A DNA stretch of 64,000 bases, taken from positions 3,534,001 through 3,598,000 of the forward strand of contig OZ243976.1 in NCBI GenBank assembly GCA_965214795.1, read 5' to 3'. Under the pieces are notes generated by a model. That model ran no database searches, was not told where the DNA came from, and was given only the letters and a program-made list of their open reading frames with translations. The position numbers and the translations under genes were made by a program. Each line of letters begins with the position of its first letter. Within the stretch, counting starts at the first letter, position 1. The DNA is from JAJDXW01 sp965214795 (GTDB taxonomy: Bacteria; Pseudomonadota; Gammaproteobacteria; HK1). Positions 1 to 8,507 of this stretch are shown here, piece by piece.

Positions 1-722
1 AGATCTCCACCACCACGTTCGAGGGGCTCAAGAACTTCCGGCGCATCTTCAAGGACAACCAGGTCGCGACTTCCGTCCGGATCACCCTGACGTTCATCCT
101 GTCGTCGGTGAGCATCGAGCTCGTGCTCGGATTCCTGCTCGCCGTCCTGTTCAACCGGCATCTCGCGGGGCGCGCCGCCATGAGGGCGATCATGATCCTG
201 CCGATCTTCGCGACCCCCCTTGCGGCCGGGTACCTCTTCTTTACCATCCTGTACGAGGAGGGGGGGCCGCTCGGCTTCCTCGGGTTCCCGTTCCTGTCCG
301 ACCCGGACTGGGCCCTCGCCAGCGTCATCTTCGTCGACGTCTGGCAATGGACCCCGTTCTGCTTCCTCGTCTTCCTCGCCGCCCTCCAGTCGGTGCCGGA
401 CGAGCTGTACGAGGCGGCGGTGGTGGACGGAGCGAACGGGTGGCAGATGCTCCGGATGGTGCTGCTGCCGATCCTTCAGAACACGATCGTCATCGTGCTG
501 TTGCTCCGGCTCGCGGAGGCGCTCAAGCTCTTCGACATCCCCTTCGCGCTCACCGGCGGGGGGCCCGGGATCGCGACCCAGTCGTACTCGTTCCTCGCCT
601 TCCGGACCGGGATCCGCTTCTTCGACCTCGGGTACGCGAGCGCGCTCTGCTACGGCCTCCTCATCACCGTCATGATCATCATCATGCTGACTTTCCGGCG
701 CCTCCGAGAGAGCTATGGCTGA
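1..722 (+). CDS. ABC transporter permease, sugar type (MalF/UgpA-like), 5' end outside window
   Basis: The reading frame is open from base 3, so the N-terminus lies upstream of the window. The visible ~239 residues carry at least five hydrophobic segments and the EAA cytoplasmic loop (YEAAVVDGANGWQMLRMV, about nt 408-460) that docks on the ATPase of type I importers. The family is the inner-membrane permease MalF/UgpA/LacF; substrate cannot be read from sequence. It overlaps the next permease by 8 bp (ATGGCTGA), so the two are translationally coupled. Binding protein and ATPase of this operon must lie upstream, or the ATPase at 1937-3019 is shared. Confidence 0.9.
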   Translation, partial: ISTTTFEGLKNFRRIFKDNQVATSVRITLTFILSSVSIELVLGFLLAVLFNRHLAGRAAMRAIMILPIFATPLAAGYLFFTILYEEGGPLGFLGFPFLSDPDWALASVIFVDVWQWTPFCFLVFLAALQSVPDELYEAAVVDGANGWQMLRMVLLPILQNTIVIVLLLRLAEALKLFDIPFALTGGGPGIATQSYSFLAFRTGIRFFDLGYASALCYGLLITVMIIIMLTFRRLRESYG

Positions 723-1581
723 GGTGGCCGCCCGACCCCCCGGAAGCCGGGGCCTCGGCGAGACGCTCCTGTGGCTCGTCGCGGTCTGCGTGACCCTCGC
801 CTTCTTCTTCCCGTTCTACTGGGCCGGCTCCCAAGGGCTCCGCAACCCGATCGACACGTTCACGGTTTCGGGGCTCGGGGTCCCGTGGCTCAGCTTCGAG
901 CCCACCATCGACAACTGGGTGACCCAGCTCTCGTCCCCCGAGTCGCGGCGGGCACTCGCGAACAGCACCGTCGTCTCCGTCTCCGCCTCCATTCTCGCCC
1001 TCGTCCTCGGGACCCCTGCCGCGTACGCCCTCGCCCGCTTCCGCTTCCGCCGGGTCCCGAACGTCGACATCACGATCTGGTTCCTCTCGCAACGCATCCT
1101 TCCTCCGGTCGCGACCGTCATCCCCTTCTACCTCGTCATGCGCGCCCTCGGGCTCCTCGATACCCAGCTCGCCCTCATCCTCGTCAACGCGACTTTCGTC
1201 CTGCCCTTCGCGGTGGTGATCCTGCGCCAGACCTTCCTCGACCTTCCCCTGGAGCTCGAGGAAGCGGTCCTCGTCGATGGCGGCACCTATCGCACCGCCT
1301 TCGCGCGGGTCGCCCTCCCCCTCGCCGCCCCCAGCATCGCGGCGACCGCGCTCATCTCATTCGCCTTCTCGTGGAACGAGTTCCTGTTCGCGATCACCCT
1401 CTCGAGCCGCGACAGCCTCACCATCCCCGTCCACATCGCGGGATCGGTCGACACGCGCGGGGTCCAGTTCTGGTTCATGGCCGTGCGGGCCCTCATCGCG
1501 ATGGTCCCGCCGGTGCTGATCGCCCTCCTTGCCCAGCGCTACATCGTGCGGGGCCTCACCCTGGGGGCGGTCAAGGGCTGA
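715..1581 (+). CDS. ABC transporter permease, sugar type (MalG/UgpE-like)
   Basis: 288-residue inner-membrane permease, the second half of a heterodimeric sugar or polyol importer. Six hydrophobic segments are visible, beginning with one at about residues 17-36. The EAA loop reads LEEAVLVDGGTYRTAF (about nt 1255-1305), with DGG in place of the usual DGA. The ATG lies inside the stop region of the preceding permease (ATGGCTGA overlap). It is the last gene of its operon and converges on the ATPase gene ending at 1937. Confidence 0.93.
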   Translation: MAEVAARPPGSRGLGETLLWLVAVCVTLAFFFPFYWAGSQGLRNPIDTFTVSGLGVPWLSFEPTIDNWVTQLSSPESRRALANSTVVSVSASILALVLGTPAAYALARFRFRRVPNVDITIWFLSQRILPPVATVIPFYLVMRALGLLDTQLALILVNATFVLPFAVVILRQTFLDLPLELEEAVLVDGGTYRTAFARVALPLAAPSIAATALISFAFSWNEFLFAITLSSRDSLTIPVHIAGSVDTRGVQFWFMAVRALIAMVPPVLIALLAQRYIVRGLTLGAVKG

Positions 1582-1936
1582 CCGCGCCGGCCCGCGGGAC
1601 CATTTCATGCTGCGGGTCGAGGAATTGCGAAGGCGTTGCGACGAACGATGACGCCACAGGTCGGGCCGGCATATCGAAAACCCGGCTGATCCCACGGCGC
1701 CCCGGACGCCGACCGGTCGACAAGGACGATGCACGCGCCCCTCACCAACAGGCCGGATATACGGCGGCAATCCTGTCCCGGTCCGCGACGCGGGACCCTT
1801 TCACACCGGCCGACGAGCGGATCCGACCCACGGTCTGCAACATGCGGGCGATCGGAGCGTTGCTGTCCGCTCCGGCACCGTAGCGTGAAACGGTCCTGGC
1901 GCCGGCCGGAACCGCGGTGGTCGATTGGTCAGGGGA
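1582..1936. other. convergent intergenic region, no gene seen
   Basis: 355 bp between the stop codons of two convergent transport operons. Short frames exist on both strands, but none has a ribosome site or recognisable product. I see no clear hairpin followed by a T tract. Confidence 0.5.
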
Positions 1937-3019
1937 TCAGCCGTCCGGCGGCGCGACCCGGGCGCCCGGAACGAGCGCCCCGCTCTCCCGGTCGAACAGC
2001 AGGGAATCCTCCGGCCGGAAAGCGATCCGGACCGAGTCGCCGACCGCGAAGCGCACACCGGCGCCGCCCTCCAGCGCCCGCACCCCGCCCATGGGGGTCT
2101 CTACGAGATAGAGGGCCTCGCGCCCCATCGGCTCGACCTCTTCGATGCGCCCGGCGAGCCCCTGCCCGTCGAGCCGGACGTGCTCCGGGCGGACCCCGAG
2201 AATCACGTCGCCCGTCACCGGCTCACCCACCCGGCGCAGCCGGAGCTCGTTGACGACGACGTGATCCCCGGGGCTCCCTGCCGCGCTCCCGGGCAGCAGG
2301 TTGATCGGCGGGGCTCCGACGAAGCTCGCCACGAAGAGGCTCGCCGGGCGCGCATAGAGCTCCGCCGGGGTGGCCACCTGCTCGATGCGGCCCTTGGACA
2401 TGCACACGATACGGTCGGCCATCGTCGTCGCTTCGACCTGGTCGTGGGTCACCAGGATCGTGGTCACCCCGAGCCGGCGCTGCAGGCGCTTGATCTCCGT
2501 TCGCATGGTCAGGCGCAGGGTCGCGTCGAGGTTGGACAGCGGCTCGTCGAGCAACAGGAGCTGAGGTTCCTTGACGAGCGCCCGGGCGAGCGCCACCCGC
2601 TGCTGCTGCCCTCCCGACATCTCCGCGGGCCGCCGGTCCAGAAGGTCCCGCACCTGGACGAGGTCCGCGATGGCCTCGACCCGGCGCCGCGCCTGCGCAT
2701 CGGAGACCTTCTTGAACCGGAGCGGGAACGCGATGTTCTGGCGCACGTTCATGTGGGGGTACAGCGCGTAGGACTGGAACACGATGCCGACGTTGCGGTC
2801 CCTGGACTCGACCTCGTTGACGAGGGCGCCGTCGAAGCGCATGTGCCCGGCCGACGGCGCGTAGATCCCGGCCAGCATGAACAGGGTCGTCGACTTGCCG
2901 CAGCCGGACGGGCCGAGCACGGCGACGAACTCGCCGTCCTCGATCACGAGGTCCATGTCCTCGACCGCCACGACCTCGCCCCACTCCTTGCGGATGCCCG
3001 CGAGCTCGATCCTCGCCAT
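1937..3019 (-). CDS. ABC transporter ATP-binding protein (MalK/UgpC-like)
   Basis: 360-residue ATPase of a carbohydrate-type importer. Walker A GPSGCGKST is at about residues 36-44, the signature MSGGQQQRVALARAL near 134, Walker B LLLLDEPLSNLD near 154, and the H-loop LVTHDQVEA near 190. The C-terminal ~120 residues have the TOBE/OB regulatory layout of the MalK/UgpC group. It is the last gene of a - strand operon (binding protein, permease, permease, ATPase), 18 bp after the upstream permease. The full set of motifs predicts an active enzyme. Confidence 0.95.
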   Translation of the reverse strand: MARIELAGIRKEWGEVVAVEDMDLVIEDGEFVAVLGPSGCGKSTTLFMLAGIYAPSAGHMRFDGALVNEVESRDRNVGIVFQSYALYPHMNVRQNIAFPLRFKKVSDAQARRRVEAIADLVQVRDLLDRRPAEMSGGQQQRVALARALVKEPQLLLLDEPLSNLDATLRLTMRTEIKRLQRRLGVTTILVTHDQVEATTMADRIVCMSKGRIEQVATPAELYARPASLFVASFVGAPPINLLPGSAAGSPGDHVVVNELRLRRVGEPVTGDVILGVRPEHVRLDGQGLAGRIEEVEPMGREALYLVETPMGGVRALEGGAGVRFAVGDSVRIAFRPEDSLLFDRESGALVPGARVAPPDG

Positions 3020-3037
3020 GACCGGCCTCCCCTCCCC

Positions 3038-4159
3038 TTATCCCTTGATCCCGCCGAGGCTCATCTGCACGAGGAACCGCTGGCAGAAGAGGTACAGCAG
3101 GAGGCTCGGCAGGATGTAGAACACGGCCACCGCGGCGACGATCCCGTAGTCGACCCCCATGATGTCGTCGGCGACCCACCACAGGTAGAGGCTCATCATC
3201 CAGTTCGACTTCTCGAACAGGAGGGTGCGAACGAAGACGTACTCCTCCCAGCCCCGGATGAAGGCGAAGACGCCGATCGCGAGCATGCCGACCTTCACCT
3301 GCGGGAGCACCACCTTGAGGAACGCCTGGCGGCGCGAGGCGCCGTCCGTCATCGCGGACATCTCGATGTCCCACGGCACGGCGTCGAAGAATCCCTTCAT
3401 GATGAAGATCGCGAAAGGCAGCTCCAGGGTGCAGATGACGAGGATGACGCCGGTGATGGTGTCGAGCATCCCGATCCAGTACATGAGAAGGAAGATCGGG
3501 ATGATGAGGGTCATCGCGGGAAACGCGTGGAGGACGAGCAGCGCCTGCAGGAAACTCGCGCGGCCGGAGAACGCGAAACGCGAGATGTAGTAGCCGGCGA
3601 GGGTCGCGACCACGACGACGAGCGCGGTCTGCGTGACTGCGAGCAGCAGGCTGTTCCGAAACGCGGTCCAGACCGAGGGGAACTGCGCGTAGTGGGTCGC
3701 CTGTCCGCGCCCCGGCAGGTCCCGCACGATGTCGGCGACCCAGAAGAACCGGTAGTTCTCGAAGTGAAGGTAGGGACCGATCGCGACCGCGAGGGCGATG
3801 AACGCGACGACCGTGACGAACCCGGCGAGGATCCACTGCTGGCGCGGGCGGGGAAGCAGTATCCGGCCGAGGGCGAACGCGATGACGGCGGGCAGGAGCA
3901 CCCCGCACGCGCGCCACAGGACGACCGACTCCACCCCGCCCGTCCTGGCCGAGAACGAAATCGTCAGCACCCAGAAATAGGGCAGGAGGATCGGCACCGA
4001 GGCGAGGACGAGGAAGCCGACGAGGGCGGCTTGGCTCAGCCCGCGCCGGCGGCGGGCGCGGGCGGCGAGCCGGTCCCAGTCGTACTGGCCGGAAGCGGGG
4101 GCCGGACTCGCGGGGCCGGGCGGCGCCGGTCCGGGTATCGCCGATCGGGGCGCGGCCAG
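3038..4159 (-). CDS. ABC transporter permease, sugar type, with extra membrane segments; probable CTG start
   Basis: MalG-type inner-membrane permease. The EAA loop MSAMTDGASRRQAFLKVVLP is intact. Unusually, two extra hydrophobic segments separate the first helix from the permease core. The first conventional start in frame is GTG at 3997, but that cuts through helix 1 (ALVGFLVLASVPILLPYFW). The frame is open to 4198 with no ATG, GTG or TTG above 3997. A CTG at 4159 lies 7 nt after GAGGTG and directly after the upstream gene's stop, giving 373 residues. I therefore place the start at this CTG; the minimal version is 3038-3997. Confidence 0.85.
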   Translation of the reverse strand: MAAPRSAIPGPAPPGPASPAPASGQYDWDRLAARARRRRGLSQAALVGFLVLASVPILLPYFWVLTISFSARTGGVESVVLWRACGVLLPAVIAFALGRILLPRPRQQWILAGFVTVVAFIALAVAIGPYLHFENYRFFWVADIVRDLPGRGQATHYAQFPSVWTAFRNSLLLAVTQTALVVVVATLAGYYISRFAFSGRASFLQALLVLHAFPAMTLIIPIFLLMYWIGMLDTITGVILVICTLELPFAIFIMKGFFDAVPWDIEMSAMTDGASRRQAFLKVVLPQVKVGMLAIGVFAFIRGWEEYVFVRTLLFEKSNWMMSLYLWWVADDIMGVDYGIVAAVAVFYILPSLLLYLFCQRFLVQMSLGGIKG

Positions 4160-4160
4160 G

Positions 4161-5150
4161 TCAATGCACCTCGATGCGGGGCTGCTGGAGCAGCCGCTTC
4201 ATGTCGAAGAACCGCCACATGAGGAGCGAGGCGGCGATCCCGATGAGGACGAGGACGAGGGCGAGCGCCGCGCCGTAGCCGTACTGCCCGTTCTCGAACG
4301 CCCGCTTGTAGACGTAGAGGGCGTAGACGGTGGTGTCGTAGAACGGTCCGCCGTCGGTGATGAGCCAGATGTACTCGAAGCTCACCAGCAGCGACAGAGT
4401 CTGGTAGACGGTGATGAAGCTGAGCGGCCACCGGATCGCGGGCAGGGTGACGTGCCACACGGTCGCGAGCGCCCCCGCCCCGTCGGCCCGCGCCGCGTGG
4501 AACAGGTGCTCGGGGATCGAGCGGATCGCGGAGGTGAAGATGATCATCCCCATGGAGGCGCCGATGAAGCCGTTGGCGATGACGATGAGCAGGACCGGCG
4601 CGTTGCTTCGCATGTCGACGAGGTCGAGCCCGACCGCGAGCAGGATCTGGTTCATGAGGCCGCGCTCGGCGGGGTCCACGACCCAGAGCCACATCAGCGC
4701 GTAGACCACGGAGGGGCTCATCCGCGGGAGCAGCCAGACCGAGCGGAAGAACGCTCCGAGCCGCTCGGACACCGCGGTCGTCGTGAGGGCCAGCACGAGA
4801 CCGAAGGTCACGTTGAAGATGGCGAGAGTGAAGAAGACGTAAACGAGGGTGATGGCGAGCGACTTGGTGAGGCGCGAATCGCGCGTGAACATGCGCTCGA
4901 ACTGCGCCGTCGTGAACTCGGTGATCTTGAGGGTCCGGCCGAGGTCCGTGAACGAGATGATGAGATCGACGATGACCGGGGCGATGAAGAAGAGAAGCAG
5001 CAGGACCATCGCCGGCCCGAGGAAGAGGCAGAGGTTGGCCGCCTGTCGGCCCCGCATCCGGGCGGGCGCGGGCGCGACCGGCCTCGCGGCGAACGGGCCG
5101 GAGGGGGAGCCGGCCGGCGCGGCCGTCAATCGGGGGGGTGGACTCGCCAC
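4161..5150 (-). CDS. ABC transporter permease, sugar type (MalF-like)
   Basis: 329-residue inner-membrane permease with a Pro/Ala-rich cytoplasmic N-terminus (about 35 residues) before the first helix. The EAA loop is present as FHAARADGAGALATVWHVTLP. It forms the heterodimer with the adjacent MalG-type permease (1 bp apart) and follows the binding-protein gene on the same strand. Family: MalF/UgpA/LacF. Substrate unknown. Confidence 0.93.
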   Translation of the reverse strand: MASPPPRLTAAPAGSPSGPFAARPVAPAPARMRGRQAANLCLFLGPAMVLLLLFFIAPVIVDLIISFTDLGRTLKITEFTTAQFERMFTRDSRLTKSLAITLVYVFFTLAIFNVTFGLVLALTTTAVSERLGAFFRSVWLLPRMSPSVVYALMWLWVVDPAERGLMNQILLAVGLDLVDMRSNAPVLLIVIANGFIGASMGMIIFTSAIRSIPEHLFHAARADGAGALATVWHVTLPAIRWPLSFITVYQTLSLLVSFEYIWLITDGGPFYDTTVYALYVYKRAFENGQYGYGAALALVLVLIGIAASLLMWRFFDMKRLLQQPRIEVH

Positions 5151-5239
5151 GGGGCAGCGTTCTCCCGAGCGTCCGCGTCGGCCGATGATCGCCGCGAGGC
5201 GGCGAGGCGCCGAAGGCCGGGACCGGTGACGGCGGAGAA

Positions 5240-5263
5240 GGGAGACCGCGGCCGCGGTCTCCC
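5240..5263. terminator. 24-bp perfect palindrome between binding-protein and permease genes
   Basis: GGGAGACCGCGG is followed directly by its exact complement, in the 121-bp gap after the binding-protein stop. With no T tract it looks like a partial terminator or 3'-end mRNA stabiliser. Such hairpins commonly let the binding protein exceed the membrane components in transport operons. The role is inferred. Confidence 0.55.
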
Positions 5264-5271
5264 TTCCGCCT

Positions 5272-6648
5272 TCAGTCGAGGATGACCACCTGGTCGTCGA
5301 GCTCTGCTTCGAGCTCCTCGACCACGAACTCCGCCGCCTCCTCGGGGCTCAGGCGACCGGTCTCGACCCCCTGGATCCCCTTGTAGACGATCGCGTTGTA
5401 CCGGCCGATGTCGGCGTGGTTCGGCATGAAGCCCGAGTACGCGAGCATCGGGGTTCCGGCCCGGAGCGCCCAGCCCTTGGCCACGAACTCCGGCATCGCG
5501 GTCTGGCCGTGGTTGATCGGGGTGTGGAACGTCCCGAGGGCATGATCCGTGTTCGGGATCGGCTGGCTCGCGAGCGCCACCAGGTACGCGGCCAGCTCCG
5601 CTCGCGGCGAGCCCGGGTTCACGACGTAGATGATCGGGTGGGAGAGGTTCGCCGGGCGGCCTCCCTTGCTCTCGGCCGGCGAATGGATCCAGCCGATCTT
5701 GTGGAAGTACTCCTGTTCGTTCGTGAGCCCGAACGCCCTCATCTGATGACCGACGTTCCAGATCCCGTGGAACTTGAGGAAGCTCTCCCCGCCCCGGAAC
5801 GCCGCGTGCACGGAGTCCCAGACCCAGGCGGTCATGTTCTCCGGCAGCACTCCCTGATCGACCGCGTACCGGAGCCACTCGTAGAAGTTGGCGAGCCCCG
5901 AGCGGCTGATCTGGAGCTTCGCCTGCTCGTCGTCGTAGGGATCGATGCCGAAGCTCTCCATCAGCATCTGGAAGTCCGGCCCGACGTTCGGCCGGTGCAC
6001 CATGCCGTACTTCGCGGCGCCGCTCGCCATCACCTCCTTGGCGAGGTCGACGAGGTCGTAGATCGTGAATTCGCCGGACTCGACAGCGGCCGGGAGCCCT
6101 TCGATGAACTCCTCGGACTTGCCCGCCTGCCGCAGCATGTCCTTGTTGTAGAAGAACATGCGAACCTCGGAGTCCTGCGGGACGCCGTGGCGGGCACCCT
6201 TGTAGCGCACCGAATCCCACAGCACGTCGATGATGTCGCCGTAGAGCTCGGGGTTGGCCGCGATGTGCTCCTCGAGGTTCATCGCGTAGCCGGCCTCGGT
6301 GAGGGCCCCGATCCATTCGTGGGCCGCGACGTACACGTCCGGCCCCTTGTCGGCGGCGAACGCCTTCAGCAGATCGAGTGCATCGGCGTCGAACCCCTTG
6401 GCGTTGTTCTCATGGACCTCGACCTTGACGCGGGTGTCGACCCCCGCCGCGGCGAGCATCTTGTTCAGGGTGTCGCCGGCCCGGACGATGTTGCCGCCGC
6501 GAAGCGGCCCCGAGCGATCCGCGCGGCTCCAGAGCTTGACGGTGATTTCTTCGGCCGATGCGTTTCGTACCGGGGGATCAATACTTGCGCCCGCGGCGAG
6601 GATCCCGGTCGCTACGGCCGCGATCGTGGACTTGCGGAGAATGTTCAT
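5272..6648 (-). CDS. extracellular sugar-type ABC substrate-binding protein
   Basis: 458-residue periplasmic binding protein (family 1 SBP, MalE/UgpB-like). Residues 1-33 form a signal peptide: a basic MNILRKS start, a hydrophobic stretch, then a cleavage-like ASAEE. The mature part starts ITVKLWSRADRSG. The ATG at 6648 was chosen because GGAGGTTGGAGC precedes it and because it begins the signal peptide; the frame stays open far upstream without sense. First gene of the - strand operon ending at 1937. Ligand not determinable. Confidence 0.93.
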   Translation of the reverse strand: MNILRKSTIAAVATGILAAGASIDPPVRNASAEEITVKLWSRADRSGPLRGGNIVRAGDTLNKMLAAAGVDTRVKVEVHENNAKGFDADALDLLKAFAADKGPDVYVAAHEWIGALTEAGYAMNLEEHIAANPELYGDIIDVLWDSVRYKGARHGVPQDSEVRMFFYNKDMLRQAGKSEEFIEGLPAAVESGEFTIYDLVDLAKEVMASGAAKYGMVHRPNVGPDFQMLMESFGIDPYDDEQAKLQISRSGLANFYEWLRYAVDQGVLPENMTAWVWDSVHAAFRGGESFLKFHGIWNVGHQMRAFGLTNEQEYFHKIGWIHSPAESKGGRPANLSHPIIYVVNPGSPRAELAAYLVALASQPIPNTDHALGTFHTPINHGQTAMPEFVAKGWALRAGTPMLAYSGFMPNHADIGRYNAIVYKGIQGVETGRLSPEEAAEFVVEELEAELDDQVVILD

Positions 6649-6901
6649 GCTCCAACCTCCTGAGATTCGGATCCGGGTCTCGAACTGCGGTGCCGGCGCC
6701 CGAGAGGGCGAAGAGGACGGTGGAGCCGAAACGGCGACCCGGGCTGGCATCGTTCGGTCCCGACCGTTCCGGCACCGCTCCGGCCATCTTACACCCCCCG
6801 GATGAAGGAGGTGGCAGGGCGGGCGGAGCAGGGCTGCTGCGCGCGCGGAGAGATGGAGAATCACATCGAGAAAAGGCATCGGGTGTCGAGCGGGAGAGTG
6901 T

Positions 6902-7567
6902 TCATGCGCCCGTCTTCGGGGCGTCGAATACGGCGGACACATCGGCGGTGAATCCATCGAGCAGCACCGACCCGGCCGTGCCGTCGCGGGTGCAAGTGCC
7001 ATGCTCGACGTATGCCTCCCCCTGCAATGCAAGCACGGTGATCGTCTCGTCGCGAGGGTCGACGATCCAGTACTCCGGAATGCCCGCCTCCGCGTAGTCG
7101 GCGCGCTTCTCCACCAGGTCCCGGTCCGGGTCGTCCGGACTGACCATCTCGGCCACCAGGTCCGCGCCCAGCCAGTAGCGGTCCTGGCAGCGGGGATCCG
7201 AGCGGTCGCGCAGCATCAGCAAGTCGGGTTCGCGGAACTTGCCCTCGCGGACCCGCATCCTCAGTCCCGAGAACATCACCACGCCGCCGCGCGGCTTGAG
7301 GTAGTCGTGGAACAGACGATAGAGGAGCGCGAGGACGGCCTGGTGCGTGAACGTGGGCAAAGGCAGTTCCTCGATGAGGCCGTCGGTGAGCTCGATCAGG
7401 CGGCGGCTGTGGTCCGTGAGCCACAGGTACGCCTCGTCGCTCCAGCATCCCTGGCGCGGCAGGATGTCGCGCAGGAGGGCGTCGAGCGCGGCCTGCGAGG
7501 TGGCCGCTGCCGCACTCGTCGCGGCCGATGTCACCTCGGTCGCCGCAGGCTCGGCCGTCTGCGTCAT
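6902..7567 (-). CDS. Uma2-family (DUF820) PD-(D/E)XK endonuclease-like protein
   Basis: 221 residues. The core shows the family pattern: the DG-L-IEE start (TDGLIEELPLPTFTHQ), REPDLLMLRDRS containing the Asp of the nuclease fold, then LVAEMVSPDDPDRDLVEKR..Y..AGIPEYWIVDP. These match Uma2/DUF820 proteins, which adopt a restriction-nuclease fold; their biological role is uncertain. The N-terminal ~30 residues are a low-complexity Ala/Thr stretch. The ATG at 7567 precedes MTQTAEP. Stand-alone gene; such genes spread horizontally. Confidence 0.85.
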   Translation of the reverse strand: MTQTAEPAATEVTSAATSAAAATSQAALDALLRDILPRQGCWSDEAYLWLTDHSRRLIELTDGLIEELPLPTFTHQAVLALLYRLFHDYLKPRGGVVMFSGLRMRVREGKFREPDLLMLRDRSDPRCQDRYWLGADLVAEMVSPDDPDRDLVEKRADYAEAGIPEYWIVDPRDETITVLALQGEAYVEHGTCTRDGTAGSVLLDGFTADVSAVFDAPKTGA

Positions 7568-8075
7568 GTTTCTCGTCCTCTCACGCTTCCCACTGCGCTC
7601 GTCCGGGAGCGCGCCGCGCGGGAGGCAGTGTAGCGCGAGCCCTCCGATGCGACACGGCGCCGGAACCGCGTGGATGCACCCGGTCCCGGTCCGTCCAGGC
7701 GCCCGCATCGGGGACGTACCGGTCGCGCCATGGCGTCGGACCGATTCGGACCGATGGTGTGCGCTCCACCCGGTGCAATCCAGGCCGGGAGCGGGACCCC
7801 TCCGCCCAGCGCCTCGCCCGACACGCCGTCCTCCTCGACCGACCCTCTCGGTCCGGAACGACCGGGCATCGAACCGCGGATTGATCGCGACCTTCCGTCA
7901 TGGTTGGATGCAATGGACACCGCCAACCCGCCCTCGGGCGGGTAGGATTGCCGACAACCGACCGTATAAAGGGCGGTTTTTCGATACGACAACGGCTCGT
8001 CCCGGCCGCGCCCGGCTCCACGGGAGCCTTGGCGGCGGGTCAGAGGGACGGAAGCTGCGCGGGAGCGGAAGAGAC
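7568..8075. other. 508-bp intergenic region with two hairpins
   Basis: No convincing gene. A tight hairpin CCCGCC-CTCG-GGCGGG lies at 7927-7942. A second, at 7956-7981, pairs AACCG with CGGTT (one internal mismatch) and ends in TTTTT, as in a + strand intrinsic terminator. Nothing upstream on the + strand explains what it would terminate, which suggests a gene was lost here. Confidence 0.45.
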
Positions 8076-8480
8076 GTGGGGAGAATCAGGGTCGCGATCG
8101 CCGGGGTCGGCAATTGCGCCAGCGCCCTCGTGCAGGGAGTCGAGTACTACCGGGCGCGGAACGCCGCCGCCGAGGCGGGGCTCATGCACGAGGAGATCGG
8201 GGGCCGGAAGCCGTCCGACGTCGAGGTGGTGGCCGCGTTCGACGTCGATCGCCGCAAGGTCGGGCAGACCCTTGAGGAAGCGGTGTTCGCGGCTCCGAAC
8301 TGCACCCGGCGCTTCCAGCCCTCGCTTCCCGCGAGCGGCGTCCGGGTTCGCATGGGCCCGGTGCTCGACGGGGTCGCGGACCACATGGCGGGCTACGACG
8401 ACGAGGCGGCGTTCCGGATCGCGGACGAGGAGCCGGTGGACGTGGCGGCCGTCCTCCGGGAGAGCGGGGCGGAGATCCTC
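8076..8480 (+). pseudogene. inositol-3-phosphate synthase, 3'-truncated
   Basis: The GTG start yields VGRIRVAIAGVGNCASALVQ, the NAD-binding N-terminus of prokaryotic myo-inositol-1-phosphate synthases. This is followed by family landmarks GLMHEEIGG, VVAAFDVDRRKVG, APNCT, GPVLDG and VDVAAVLRESGAEIL. Homology stops after about 135 residues, where the catalytic C-terminal part (usually more than 200 further residues) should begin. The frame then runs antisense through the MOSC gene. The catalytic domain is missing, so the product cannot be active. The break lies about 25 bp before the MOSC stop codon, consistent with a deletion. Confidence 0.8.
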
Positions 8481-8507
8481 CCCTTGGCGGCGCCCCTCCG
8501 GCGGCGG

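Noticed and set aside
1925..4222. Very long open frame on the + strand (765 codons)
   Set aside because: It is antisense to an ATPase and permeases with full motifs; its translation is Arg/His/Asp-rich without domains, the usual artefact of high-GC third codon positions.
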